The position numbers and the translations under genes were made by a program. The notes beneath the pieces are model-generated. The model saw nothing but the letters and a program-made list of their open reading frames with translations, searched no databases and was not told the DNA's origin. From positions 5,730,001 to 5,794,000 of the forward strand of contig NC_070567.1 in NCBI RefSeq assembly GCF_026914185.1: DNA of 64,000 nt. The letters are read 5' to 3'. The stretch is from Puccinia triticina. Lineage: Eukaryota; Basidiomycota; Pucciniomycetes; Pucciniales; Pucciniaceae. Below are positions 23,553 through 35,871 of the stretch, piece by piece. Numbering within the stretch: the stretch's first letter is position 1; each line of letters opens with the position of its first letter.

Positions 23553-23695
23553 AGAAAGTGCCCCCGCTGCTAACTTATCAAAGTCCCTCCCCATGCGGGA
23601 GGGCGGAGTTTGGAGTTCGGGTGGTGGTCCGGGGAACTCATTTGGGTGGAGCTTAAGTTTGGCTGGTGGCGAAGGGAGGGACTTGACTAATACAA
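23553..23695. repeat. Small inverted-repeat element with AGTCCCTCC arms, copy 1
   Basis: CTAACTTATCAAAGTCCCTC at 23570 faces GAAGGGAGGGACTTGACTAA near 23680. The same arm occurs at 53610 and, inverted, at 54438-54458, which defines a short dispersed family. Target duplications were not resolved. Confidence 0.5.
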
Positions 23696-24565
23696 TGGTC
23701 TGGGTGGGAGACCACCCGCCAAAAAGTGATGGAAATTCACTCTTTGAATTTTGTAGCCTGCAGCTTCAACACTGCCCCCCCCCCCCCCATTATTGGGACT
23801 TAAGGACATATTGTATTTTTACAACTGCTTGGACAAATTGTTTTTTTTTCTTCTTCTTTGTGCACTGATTATGCACTTACCAAGCAAAGGAGACGCCGGT
23901 ATTATTCCAGTTTCTGACAGCTTTTTTTTTGATGGCATTGCATTACCTTCTCACCTTTTTTTTAAAAAAAGTGTAATTTCGCCTTTGGCATTGCACACTA
24001 TGAATATCATGATATCTACCTACAAGCATTTTTGTTATTTATGTTTCTAGTTTGTTTTTTCTAGTACTTGTTTCTATGAGGCCAAGTTCTGTAGATGATG
24101 TGGTAATCTTAACAACTAGGGACAATGAGTTGTGATGTGGGTTTGTGGGGTGGATGGGGTGCAACCATTTTTCAGGTTGATTCAATTGGGTAACAGGTAT
24201 TGAAAATGGAAAAGTTTTTTATACATGTAAAGAGGACAACTAATAAGTGGGTTGAGGGTGAATAGGTGGTGTGTAGTTGTCCAAGCGCAGAAGTGGTAGC
24301 GGTCAGGGGTTGGGTCCACTGGGATTTGAACACCAGACTTGTCACTCTCTTTGAAGTGATTATACTATGTCGTTGCAGGGCAGACACCGAGCTTCAATGG
24401 GTGATGGTTACGGCTAGGCCATCTGGACCCCGTTCTCACCTTGGGATAAACCTAGTGTTGACCTCTGAGAATAGCTGAAAATCCCACATGCTGGATGCAC
24501 ACAGCTTTTCCTTGCAATAGCAGAGAAATCAGGACTGTTGGCCCACCAGGGTCTATCACATCCGT
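23696..24565. other. Non-coding stretch with a weak SINE-like segment
   Basis: A run of C (23775-23787) and T-rich DNA come first. On the minus strand at about 24425-24300, TGGCCTAGCCG (A-box-like) and GTGTTCAAATCCC (B-box-like) are about 80 nt apart. This is a possible tRNA-derived SINE but the spacing is long and no tail is clear. No gene is seen. Confidence 0.3.
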
Positions 24566-25182
24566 TGTAAGACTCAAAAGTGGTTTTGAAACCCTTTTGC
24601 TGAATGGAGAAGGGGATGAAGGAGTTGCAAGCTCTGCCCTTCTATACTACCAGCTACAAGACTCACCAAGCTCAGCTTGGCAAGTTTTAATTAGGTGATA
24701 GGAGTGGATGCTCAAGATGAGTTTGTTCGAGACACCGTATAAAGAGTTGTTATTGATATATAAGGGTTGTTATGAGTATAGTTGTAAGTTGTAAGTGTTG
24801 AGAGTACAAGGTGGTGAGTGAATCACTGATCAGTAATAAACTGAGGAACCAAATTGGGGGGGGGAGAGAGCTCCTTATATAGACAAATGTGAGGGATTTT
24901 AGCTCCAGGGAAGCCCCAGTGAAGGATTTTTGCTGGCTTGGGCTGTGTACAATTTATGCAAGGAGTGCATGCATGATGCAGGGAACAATGGCATGTGATG
25001 CAACAAAACCAAACAAAAGTGGAGGTGAAAGTTCTAGACTGCGGAGAACAATGGCACAGACTACAGGGGCAGTGCTGAATGATGTAATGCAGATAGCAAA
25101 CAAAGGCAAACTAATATATGCAGTGGAGATACCATGGAGTAGGGAAATGTATGTGTATATTGGGGAATGACAGGGTGCTACA
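24566..25182 (-). repeat. LTR-like repeat, minus orientation
   Basis: Read on the minus strand it begins TGTAGCACCCTGTCATTCCC, has a TATATAAGGAGCTCTC promoter-like box near 24875, and ends GAGTCTTACA. Its 3' part resembles the solo LTR at 50214-51120 (TTCAGCAAAAAGGTTCTCAG, GAGCTCTC after a TATA box). A third, split copy surrounds copia-C (26860-26985 and 38345-39050). No target duplication was found here, so the boundaries are approximate. Confidence 0.5.
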
Positions 25183-25916
25183 GGTGTTCCGGAGGGTCTA
25201 ACTTCCAGTGCAGTGGAGCTCCAGTTACGCTTTCAGTGGTGACTAGGGGTTAATTTGGCTGTAGAATCTGATTAAGGGGCCTGTTTGGTTGTATCTTGAG
25301 GCCTTCTATGGGTGAAATATACTAGTGAGAGAAAACTTTTGATTTTTCCCATTTTGTATACCACACCGTCCATCACATCCCCCCCACTGAACCACACACC
25401 TAATCCACACCTCCCATCCGTATCCCAGGTATTCAACCCTTCCTCAATTCCTGTCCTATCCCAAACAAAGGTACTGTACCGTCTATCCCTCTCACTGTGT
25501 CTCCCTTATTTCTTGCAGCTCATATGGCTTGACTTTCAGTTTCAGGTTGTTTATTTGTTACACCCCGGAAACCAACCCAGACTAGGATTTGAAATGACAA
25601 ATCCAAACAGCGGCTTGACTGATCACAAATGCAACGGTATGAATGAAGGGTCATGGATGGGAGAAACATGACACAGATGTCAACAGGGTGGCTGCACGTC
25701 CCTCTGAGGCTCTGTCTGTGTCACTGTCAACGGTCAAGAACAGAGATATGCTCCAACTGCTCCTATTTGTTCCCGGATGTGGTTTTCTCTCTTCCTCAAA
25801 TTCTTCTTTCCTTCTTGTATGAACACTGGAATTTTTTTGAATCAGAAATAAAAAGAATCACAATTGGAGCGTCTACAGCCTGCAACTTCAAGGCCCAAGC
25901 CAAAAGCAAAGAGCCT
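25183..25916. other. Intergenic, no gene recognised
   Basis: Mixed-composition DNA with short open frames on the plus strand (about 119 and 89 codons) that lack any recognisable motif or splice pattern. Nothing further is supported. Confidence 0.4.
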
Positions 25917-25924
25917 GTCTAGAC

Positions 25925-26340
25925 TAGGGGTGTGAATGGGTTGGGTTGACCTGCAAAGACCCGCAACCCAATGGGTTTTGGGTTGGCTTTGGGCACATTT
26001 TGGGTGAAAATCACATGACCCAAACCCAACCCAACCTGACTAGTAAAATTGTTGGGTTGGGTTCGGGCAGCCGTTTCTCTAATCGGGTTGGCCTGCAACC
26101 CAATTATGATGCCTCCAACAGGCGAGTTGGACATCCTTGGCACCTAATAGGTTGGGTCAACCCAAGACCCATTGGGTCATCTCACAACCCAAACCCGACC
26201 CGACCCAAAGAAGTGTGATGCTGGGTTGGGTTTGGGCAGCATATTGTCAAATCTGCCCCTACCCAACCCAACCCGGTACTCATGTCGGGTTGGGTTTGGG
26301 CACCCTTTTCCGACCCAAACCCAACCTGCTTACATCCCTA
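25925..26340. mobile_element. hAT MITE rich in GGGTTGGG, 8-bp duplication
   Basis: It starts TAGGGGTGTGAATGGGTTGG and ends ..CATCCCTA. The 8-bp target duplication GTCTAGAC is perfect on both sides (25917-25924 and 26341-26348). The interior consists largely of GGGTTGGG and CCCAACCC in both orientations, so most of it can self-pair. The TAGGG end agrees with the autonomous hAT at 12074. Confidence 0.88.
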
Positions 26341-26348
26341 GTCTAGAC

Positions 26349-26985
26349 TCTACCTACCCCTAAGGTATGAACATAGCACGCCCAAATGGGGGGCCAGCCA
26401 TCAATGGCATTTTTATTGTATAAGTGAGTAAACAATGTGAGGCAATGTGAAAGCCGGTGGGAAATTGATCTGCCTGCCAGACCTCCATTGAGGAGTGGCC
26501 GTCACATCGGATTGGAAGACAGCTCTGGATCAATTCCACTCAAAAGCTGCTTAAGCCAATGTAATTGATTTCTCAGCTGAACTCAAAGCCAATCACACAC
26601 CAAAAAATATGGAAGGCAATTAATGCCAACTTTGACTCTGTGTTTTTGAGTGAAAAATCCATCAGATGAGAGAGAGCTCATCTCATTCAAATGAGCAGGA
26701 TTTATCAAGACTACTGGGTTTCATTTCAAATTGTTCAGTGGTGGTTCAATTTCTAGCGGTGCTGAGCGTTTTGGGCATTGGCATGCTTGACTATTCTAAT
26801 GAAGAGAGCTGTGAAGATTTACAGGCACAACATACACAAAAAACACAGATCTTTGTAAAGCTCAAAAGTGTTCCTGAGAACCTTTTGCTGAGTGCAGAAA
26901 GGGATGAATGAGGTTACCTCTGCCTTTCCTGGGTCACTAGACACTAAAACAAGCCCCCCAATCTACGATTGGAAGGTTTGTGTAG
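26349..26985. other. Non-coding DNA and left part of the split old LTR-like repeat
   Basis: To about 26860 nothing is recognised. At 26860-26985 the sequence follows the LTR-like repeat of 24566-25182 (AAGCTCAAAAGTGTTCCTGA, CCTTTTGCTGA) until copia-C interrupts it; it resumes at 38340. Confidence 0.45.
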
Positions 26986-27704
26986 TGTTGAAACTCGAGC
27001 GCACTCTGCTGCGCATCTCGAGCGCCTTGGGCGCACTCACTGCTGTCTGTCAACATCATCAAATCTAACCTATCCGGACTCATCTCAACACATCGCTCCT
27101 CTCCCACTCTTTCCATCGGTATCGACCTCAAGCATCGATCTTAACTCAAATCGTCTCTTTCCATCGATCCGATCTACACTCCGCTCGAACTCTCTCGACT
27201 CAGATCTAGTCTTCCGTCGACATCAACGTCAACGTCTCCTGCTCGCGACCTCAAGCTCCGTGAAGCCTTAACTTGGACAGCCGTACTGGCTTCCAACTTG
27301 GTGAGAAATACACCTCCGCATTTCTAATCTCTCCTCGATATGGCTCCTCCGATCCTCAATGCTAACTTCTTCTTCTTTCTCAGTTCCTGTCCTAGATCTA
27401 GTCCTTATTTCTTCCCATTCCTTCTCTATAAAGATTGTTGCCTATTCTCCTAGGGTTTGTTTCTTGTCTCTCTTCAACTTCTCCTCAATTCTCTCGTTGA
27501 CTAACATCTACATCACCTCCTCACAGTTATCACAGTCTTATTGTCCTATCTCCGTCATTGTCCTCATTTCTTATAGCCTCTATTGTCACAGGGTTGGTTT
27601 ATCTTCATCTTTATCTTCTCATCTTATTGTTATCCCTTGTTCTTACACTATTCTTTCTAGTTCTGGTTTTGGTTTATAGTAATAAAAACAGTCAAGGTCC
27701 TTTA
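26986..27704 (+). repeat. 5' LTR of copia C
   Basis: It begins TGTTGAAACTCGAG and ends GGTCCTTTA. It contains CTATAAAG near 27425 and AATAAAA near 27681, plausible promoter and polyadenylation signals. Its open frames in the T/C-rich half are chance. Confidence 0.9.
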
Positions 27705-27717
27705 CGATTAACAGTCG
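27705..27717 (+). other. Primer-binding site of copia C, complementary to the tRNA-Asn anticodon arm
   Basis: CGATTAACAGTCG directly follows the LTR. Its complement CGACTGTTAATCG is the anticodon stem-loop of tRNA-Asn(GUU) as in yeast (recalled). It is in the same register as the Tyr and Met sites of the other copia elements. Confidence 0.7.
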
Positions 27718-28899
27718 AAACAATCGGATTCATCACATGTCCATAGACAACAAAGAATCTGTCAAATCACCTCTCACCTCGACTTCAACCAACAAGAACC
27801 AGTCACCTGCGACAATGTCTGTCCCTCCCAATCGAATGGACAGAGTAACTCCCTCGGTACTTAAAACCGTTATCGAAGGGATTCCGCTACTCAACTTGGA
27901 CAACTACACTTTCTGGAGAATACGCGTTATCAACTTCCTGGACCTTTGTAAACTAAAAAAGGCCCTCACTACTGAAGACGACAAGCTAAATTCTGACAAA
28001 AACGACTTCTTAAAGGCGATAATTGTGGCTAAGTTGGAAGCTACCGTGCAAGCGAATGTTGTCGACTCTTCAAATGAAGATTGCGCAAAGAAGACCTGGA
28101 AGTCGATCGTCAAATTCTTCGCATCCACTCAAACTTCGAACAAAGCACACGTCTTCCAATCTTTTCTTCGAGCTCCATTTACTTCGGACGACATCTCTGG
28201 CTTTATCACATCTATGAAAACTTATCAATCTCAGCTTATTCAAGTCGGATGGGAGTTCACCGACGACGCCATAGGACACATGGTAATCCACAAGTTTCCC
28301 ATTGACATGAAGGACATTGTCAATCAAATCACGCACTCCGACAAAGAACCCACTCTGGACATTGTAATCCATCATCTTCGAATTCATCAAAATAACCTCA
28401 ATTCTCAAGAGTTATCGAACACCGGTAGTCGTTCTAATCCGATCACTCTGTTCACCGATGATTCAAAAAAATGTCGAAAGAACTTTCATAACACAGCTGC
28501 CGATCACTTGAAGGAGAACTGCTGGTACCTTTACCCAAAGAAGCGAACCGAGTACTTCGAGAAAAAGGCCGCCGCCTCAGGATCGAAATTGGAATCTTCG
28601 GTCAGTTCCTTTCACTCGTCAATCTCAAACTCGTCAAATCAATTCATTCTTGACTCGGGTTCTTCTGCTCACATGACTTCCAATCTGCAATTATTTCACA
28701 CCCTAGAACTCAAAGAACTAGGATGTGTACAAACTAGCTCGTCACACGATCGGCTAGAAATTAAAGGGATAGGATCGATTTGACTCAAAAACGAATACGG
28801 AGAAATCATTCTGAATCAAGTACTATATATTCCCAATATTGTTGTAAATCTTCTATCTGCCAGATGTCTTATTCTAGAAGACTTCATTATTCATCTAAA

Positions 28900-31800
28900 T
28901 GTTGTGGGGTGTGCAAACTCCAAACCTGGAGTGTTGTGGGAGTGAAGAGGTGGAACATGCGGTGCAATACAACAAGGGTTTTTCTCTTCTCAATAGATTA
29001 AGACTCGGATAATCTACCAACGCTAGCCCATCAATCCTTTCGGCGCGAGCCTTCGCATGGTCAATACTCGGCGGGACAAGACCGAGCTTCAAGGACCTTT
29101 ACCTCCACCGACTAGAGCCAAACGACCGAAGCAGACGAAGGCGTATAAGGCTCTCCTAGCCCTTCCCCCTCTACCACCATCACCACCTCTTGAACCATCC
29201 TCATCTGACCCAAACAAACCCGATTGCCTTGAATCTTCTTCATTAGCACCGATCAAACCCGAACCTACAGTCTCCATCGGGAAATCGAAACCTTTCAAAC
29301 CGTATCTGGCAAATCATCTTTTCGAAAATTTCTTTGTTAGAACTCGGACAAATCGCCATCAACCATCAATCGATACGTTATCGGCTCTTTTTGACAAGCT
29401 ACACATCTCCGTTCACCGCCAGACCACGTCGATCATGACGACACCAAACGTTGATATAACTCCCCGTGCCAAGTTTCTCTCTGAACCCATCAAGTACAAA
29501 GATTCTATCGAGACTCTGCTCGCCGATGGTTCGAACTTTGCCCAATGGAAACGGGCCCTGAATCGTACAGTTTGCTTAACTCTCGGGCATATCAACTTCT
29601 TCGATGATAAAACTAAATATCCGGCTCTCACGAATCAAGAATCGGCGTCATTGTTGTTCTTAATACAAGTAACCGTTCATGATGAACTTTGTACGATCGC
29701 CGACTCAGCCGCGAGTGCAACCGAGGCTTTCGAAGCTTTGGAGGCTAATTTTCAAGGATCCATTCGTTTTCGTCAAGTAGATCTATTGGACAAAATTTTT
29801 GAACTCAAGAACGCGGACGTGCCGACCGACTTATCTCAACTTCAGACGAGATTCAACATTTTATTTCAATTGTTCTCCGACATGTCCAAAGTGGGGGTTG
29901 CGTTGAGCCCGACACTTGAATCCCTCTTTGTCCAAATTATCATTCCGGCTCCGGCATCCATGTCGCGGGCCCAATTTTATCAAACGATATCTCTTCAACT
30001 CGGCGACAAGAAGGATGTCACAGCCCGTGAAGTACAAACGATCATCAACTCGACCTATGGAGAATCTGCTCGTTTCGATACTCCAAACCCATCTCAAGCA
30101 TCGGTTTTCAGGACCTATCACCCTCCTCAGCCCCAGGGCCATCGAGGCCATCCGCCATCTCGACAAATGCCGCAAAATACGACCCGATCATCGCATCACT
30201 CAAACAACCGTCCGCCTGCTCCGGCCCACCAGCAACAAAGAAGACTTCCCACAGGCGATGACGTTATCGCGGCCATCAGCAACATTCGCCGTGGAAATCC
30301 AGCGCCGCCAGCTCATTTATCGGCTCGAAATAGCTCGTGCGGCTACTGTTCTCGCGAGGGACACTGGCGCTCGAATTGTCCGGTGCTGCGGGACGATGCG
30401 CATCTTCCACCACCAATTCCCACAGGTCGCCCCGCTTCTGGTTATGCCCAACCAGCTGCTCCCCAATCTTTGGCAAACATTCGATCAATTACGGGACCCA
30501 ACAACGGGGGGGCAGCGGTTGAAGGCGCTGTTGTGGATTCTGGGGCGACCACGCACGTGAGCGGATCTTTCCTATCTTTTTCATCTTTGATCCCGCTCAA
30601 ACAAAACTTGAAGCTAAATCTGGCTGCAAATGATGCTTCCATGATGGCGACTCATAGGGGGACTCTGCAAATGTCCAGTGGCAGTGGGACATGGGCGATA
30701 CCGGCGGTCCTATACAGTCGACAGATGAAGGGGACCATACTTAGCTTGGGACAGCTTCTCGAAGGCGGTTTTCTTCCTCGTTTCACACCTTCTCTTGATC
30801 TTATCCTCCAGTCCCCAACTTGTTGTATCCTGTCGAAATATAACAACCGGACCTGGACCGTTTCTGAAATAAATCCTTCTGAACCAGCAATCAACGCTGT
30901 AACCAGATCGAAATCCTCCTCCGAGAATAAGAAGTCTACCGAAGTGGAACACTTTAGTGAACCGTCTTCCGATTCTTATGTCTGGCATTGCTGTTTAGGA
31001 CACGTTTCGGACACAGTTGTGAAAGCTTTCCTGAAAAATTTTGTCCCATCGTTTGACATCAAATCATGGTCTCCATTCATATGTGAAGCGTGTCGGATAT
31101 CAAAGAGTGAACGACGCCGTGCCGGGATACCTGAAGTGATTCCTAGAGAAGCGAGGTTGGATCTTCTGGTATCTGATGTACTAGGCCCTTTAGACCCTGA
31201 TATTCATGGTAACCGCTATCTCCTCACCGTGCGGGACCACTTTACAACTTTCTTGTTTGTTCTTCCGATGAAGACCAGAGCCAAGGTCGTTCCATCCATA
31301 CAATCTCTTCTCCAGACGATAAAAAATCTATTCAATGTGGCGCCGAAATTCTTGAGGTGCGACAATGCTCAGGAATATCACTCGTCGAAACTGTCGGATT
31401 TCGCATCAAAAATCGGAACTCAGATAATTTTCTCGTCACCTTACACACCAGAACAGAACGGAGAAGCAGAACGTTTAAATAGGACATTGGGAGATATGGC
31501 ACGCACTATGCTGATTCACTCCCAACTTCCTCAAAGCCTCTGGTCATACGCCTACACTTGTGCGTGCTGGATTGCCAACCGGATACCCAACTCGCGAGTC
31601 ACAAACACCACCCCCCTGAAACTTTGGTCAGGAAAAGATCCTCACCCTCAGTCTTTATATTCTTTTGGAACACGCGCTTCGGTTCACATACCAAAGGAAC
31701 GGAGGCGTAAGCTTGACGCGCGTGGGTGGATTGGTCACCTCATTGGATATCAACCGGATGGGCGGGGATGGATTTTTTGGAACCCATCAAATAACAAATC

Positions 31801-33679
31801 ATTCACATCCGAGTGTGCGACGTTTATTGATTTTCAAGGCCGAAAAATCATGTCAAACACAGACTCGTCACTCCATATCAGGACAACTCTCGCGCTCGGC
31901 GAAGTACCCACAAAAGAAATATGCGAGATTCAAGATAAGATGATTGAAGATATTGGTGCTCCTCAAGATGTCGACATACCGGGAAATTTGAAGGAAGCAC
32001 TATCAGGGAAGGATTCAGAATACTGGCGGAAGGCGTGCCTTGTAGAATGGGGCCAGTTGGAGGACATTGACACGTGGGACATTGAAGACCGTGCCGGCAA
32101 ATACTCCATTGGCACTAGGTTTGTTTTTGATCTTAAGTGTGATTCAAACGGGAAAATTGAAAAACCTAAGGCCCGTTTTGTAGTACGTGGTTTCAAACAA
32201 CGTTTGGGCAAAGACGTACGTTCGACTTTTGCGCCGACGGCATCGCTTTCATCACTGCGATTATTGTTTTCCCTGGCGGTCAAGTTCAAGTGGTCGATAA
32301 ATGCGTTCGATATTACCGGCGTGTTTGTCCACAGTCCAATTGACGAGCTCATTTACGTCGATCCTCCTGTGGAGCTATTTCCTCACTTGAAGGGAAAGGT
32401 TTTACGACTGAAAAAAGCACTTTATGGAACCCGTCAAGCCAGCCGCTGCTGGTGGAAACATTTCAAGTCTCAATGGAACAATGGCATTTCTCGTGCGATG
32501 AAGTCAAGGAGTGTTTATACAAGTTTCAAAATGGCCGCCACATTGTGATTGTGTGGATCCATGTCGACAACGGTATTGTTTTCAGCAATTTGGATGAACA
32601 CGTGAACATCTTACGGAAAAACCTCGAGAATTCTTTACGGGTCAAGTGGTTTGATAAACTTGATAAGATTGTTGGTTTAAAAATTGAGAGAACATCCGAT
32701 ACAATCACATTGTCTCAGCCATTACTCACGGAACAAGTATTGAAGAAACATCAAGATCAGTTTCATCTCCGACATTACAACACCAACACGCCATTATCGG
32801 ACAACAACTTGGTTTTGTCTGACGGAACAAGCATCAATCCAACAGATTTCCAATCATACATCGGGTACTTAAACTATCTCGCTCTGGGGTCTCGGCCGGA
32901 CTTGTCATACTCTGTTAATTTCTTGGCTCGATTTAGTGCTAAACCGAATCAATCACACTGGAATGCGCTACATCATCTTATGCGATACGTCAAGACAACT
33001 CAACACCGAAAACTGATGATGAAACCTGATGATACTGTTATGACAACTTGGACCGACGCCAGCTGGGGGGGAGAATTCCAAAGATCAACTTCCGGTTTTC
33101 TGATAAAAATGTTTGGCTGTCCCGTCGCGTGGGGGTCCAGAAGGCAGAAGACTGTGGCAAAATCGACGTGTGGAGCTGAATTCATTGCGCTGGGGGAATC
33201 CGTCAAATTCAAACTATTCCTACTTCACATTTTACAATCGATCATTCCAGACGCGGCGTGCAGGCTATTGTGTGACAATCGGGCAGCTGTTCTAGTGGCG
33301 GATGACAACGGATCAAGATCAAGTCTGAAGAGCATTGAACGGAATTTTTTCTTCACAAATGACATCATTCGAAAACATCAAATTGAGGTGAATTGGGTAT
33401 CAACCAAGGACAACTTAGCCGAATTTTTAACCAAATCTCTCGGCGCTCAACAACATCAAAATCTCATTTCACTCATTCCTATTGTCTAAATTGTTTTTCA
33501 TTCTTTTCTTCTTTCTTCTCTCTCTCTCATTCTCTGTTTTTTTTCCTTGTTTATTGTGGTTAGGTGTGGAGTTTGAGGGGGGGTGTTGTGGGGTGTGCAA
33601 ACTCCAAACCTGGAGTGTCGTGGGAGTGAAGAGGTGGAACATGCGGTGCAATACAACAAGGGTTTTTCTCTTCTCAATA
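28900..33679 (+). mobile_element. Ty1/copia element D with 96-bp LTRs, inserted in copia C
   Basis: LTRs 28900-28995 and 33584-33679 are 96 bp each and differ at about one base (TGTTGTGGGG ... TTCTCAATA). CTAAA is duplicated at both sides (28895-28899 and 33680-33684). The copia-C frame is continuous across the insertion. LTRs of 96 bp are unusually short. The polypurine run GAGGGGGGG precedes the 3' LTR. Sequence after the 5' LTR, GATTAAGACTCGG, is the likely primer site. Confidence 0.93.
29057..33489 (+). pseudogene. Copia D gag-pol polyprotein with one frame change
   Basis: ATG 29057 opens a 1163-codon frame. It has gag with a CCHC knuckle (CGYCSREGHWRSNC), protease VVDSGATTHVSG, and integrase (HCCLGHVSD finger, LLVSDVLGP, RCDNAQEYHSS, NGEAERLNRT). 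The first half of reverse transcriptase follows (KARFVVRGFKQ, FDITGVFVHSPID, LYGTRQASRCWW). Near 32460-32480 the frame shifts by one base, and the rest continues to 33489 (YLNYLALGSRPDLSY, WTDASWGG, CGAEFIALGES). The catalytic motif reads HVDN where copia elements have VDD, so the second Asp appears changed. RNase H landmarks are present. The copy is recently broken but nearly complete. Confidence 0.85.
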
Positions 33680-34657
33680 CTAAATAAAAACTCGTTTGAA
33701 ATTCTAAAAAACAACAAAATTGTGATGTCGGGCAATTACATTGGCAACTTACCCTGCCTTCAATTTGAGAATCTTGAGCACTCGAGTCACTTATCATCTG
33801 CAGAGTTCCTCCACAAATCACTCGGACACGTGAGCTATCATCGCCTGAGGAAGAAACTTGGTATCCCTCTAAAGATCTTGAAGACATGCGAATCTTGCAC
33901 CGTTTCTAAGATAACCAAAGCATCTTTCAAATCGGTTCACAAACCAGCTTCAAAACCATTCGAAGAAATTCACCTAGACTTAATAGGACCAATCTGGCCA
34001 TCTTCTTTCGAAGGACACAAGTACATCCTCACTATTGTTGATAGCTGTACGCGATTCTGTGCAGCGATTCCTATGAAAAACAAGAGCAATACTCCGTCCA
34101 CGCTTTCTTTTCTTCTGGATTTTGAAGCTAAGAGATTCGGATTCCATCCTTCAATTCTTCACTCAGATCGAGGTTCCGAGTTTCTAAATCAAATCATGGC
34201 AGATTATTGTAAAACCCATCTAATCAAGCAGAGAACCTCGGATGCCTACACTCCTCAACAAAACGATCTTGCAGAGCGCTTCAACAGGACGATCCTAGAA
34301 TCCTTGAGAACCATACTAGAAGACTCTCGAATTCCGCGAAAGTTCTGGAGCGAACTTGCCAAAGTCAGCTGTTTGACTCTGAATCAAATACCGACTCATC
34401 GATCCAAGAAGTGCCCATTTGAACTCTTCAAAAACCGCTCACTCCCCATCAACTATTTTCATCCGATAGGCAACCGAGTATCATATCTTGTGGAACCCAA
34501 ACAGTCTCATTCAAAACTCAAACCAAAAGGAAAATTAGGAAGACTTATAGGGTACATCGATGAAATCAGATCATATCGCATACTAACTGATGAGGGAAAG
34601 TTAATAGACACAAAGAGTGTACAGTTTCTTGATTACGAGTCTCCATCGACAAAAGAA

Positions 34658-35871
34658 CACTTCAAGGATAATTAAATTTCCCAAAAAAAATACTCAAAGT
34701 TTGAGGTTGGGAAAATCATTGAAAAAAAATCACTCTGTACTGAAAAAAAATGCAAACTGAGCGGCTCAGCCAAAAAAATAAAAATGTGTCAGACTGAGTA
34801 AAAAACAATGGGGCACATTTTTGGGATGATTTGTTGGACGGGCCTGCACAAGGCCCGCATGGGCCCCTAACAGGCCCGTTGGGCCCATTGAAAAAGTAGT
34901 ATTTGTTTGGAATTCCGATGCTCTGCTAAAGTGTGAAATGGGTCAAACTGAATAAAAAACATGGGGGTACATTTTTGGGGAGATTTTTTGGACGGGCCTG
35001 AATGAGGCCCACATGGCCCCCACAAAGCCCACTGGGCCCATTGAAAGAGTAGCCTTGGTTAAGAAAGCATATGCTCAGCTAAGAAATAAAATGTGTCAGA
35101 CTGAGTAAAAACCCTAGGGGCACATTGTTGGGGAGGCTTTTTGGAGGGGCCTGAATCAGGCCCGTACAGGCCAACAGGGTTCCAAGTAAAAGGAAAGGGC
35201 CTGGAAATAAATTCTGTGAGTGCACAAATGTCATACAGATGTTGGTAGCCCTTCAATATCTTCTGTTGATTAGTGGTCAATTGGTGCTGTTTGAAACATC
35301 ATATGGGAATTCTTAACCAAGACTACTCCTGGGTTGGCCAAACCAGCTTTGGGTGGGCCCTGACGGGCCTGATGCAGGTCTGTCAATAAGCCCTCCTCAA
35401 AAGTGTGGCCCATGTTTTTTACTCAGGTTGACACATTTTTGTTTCTTAGCTAAGCATAGGCATTCTTGACAAAAGCTACTCTTTCAATGGGCCCAGTGGG
35501 CTTTGTGGGGGCCATGTGGGCCTCATTCAGGCCCCCCCAAAAAATCTCCCCAAAAATGTACCCCCATGTTTTTTATTCAGTTTGACCCATTTCACATTTT
35601 AGCAGAGCATCAGAATTCCAAACAAATACTACTTTTTCAATGGGCCCAACGGGCCTGTTAGGGGCCCATGCGGGCCTTGTGCAGGCCCGTCCAACAAATC
35701 ACCCCAAAATTGTGCCCCATTGTTTTTTACTCAGTCTGACACATTTTTATTTTTTTGGCTGAGCACGCTCAGTTTGCATTTTTTTTCAGTACAGAGTGAT
35801 TTTTTTTCAATGATTTTCCCAACCTCAAACTTTGAGTATTTTTTTTGGGAAATTGAATTATCCTTGAAGTG
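34658..35871. mobile_element. Fold-back element of 1.2 kb, CACT ends, GAA duplication
   Basis: It begins CACTTCAAGGATAATT and ends AATTATCCTTGAAGTG. The inverted arms run about 500-550 bp each, so nearly the whole element is one imperfect palindrome. Each arm holds three tandem modules of about 155 bp starting near GTCAGACTGAGTAAAAAACA and containing GGGCCCATT-type palindromes. GAA flanks both ends (34655-34657 and 35872-35874), and the copia-C frame reads through when the element is ignored. CACT ends with a 3-bp duplication suggest a CACTA/EnSpm-driven non-autonomous element. Confidence 0.85.

Noticed and set aside
24300..24425. tRNA-derived SINE
   Set aside because: A-box and B-box likenesses exist but spacing is long and there is no tail or duplication; left as a weak note.
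27359..27679. 106-codon hydrophobic frame (repeated at 37943-38314)
   Set aside because: Lies wholly in the copia-C LTR; pyrimidine-rich DNA gives such frames.
28996..29008. Firm tRNA assignment for the copia-D primer site
   Set aside because: GATTAAGAC fits Lys(CUU) with a mismatch at loop position 32 and fits Leu(UAA) less well; kept only as a probable member of the anticodon-arm group.
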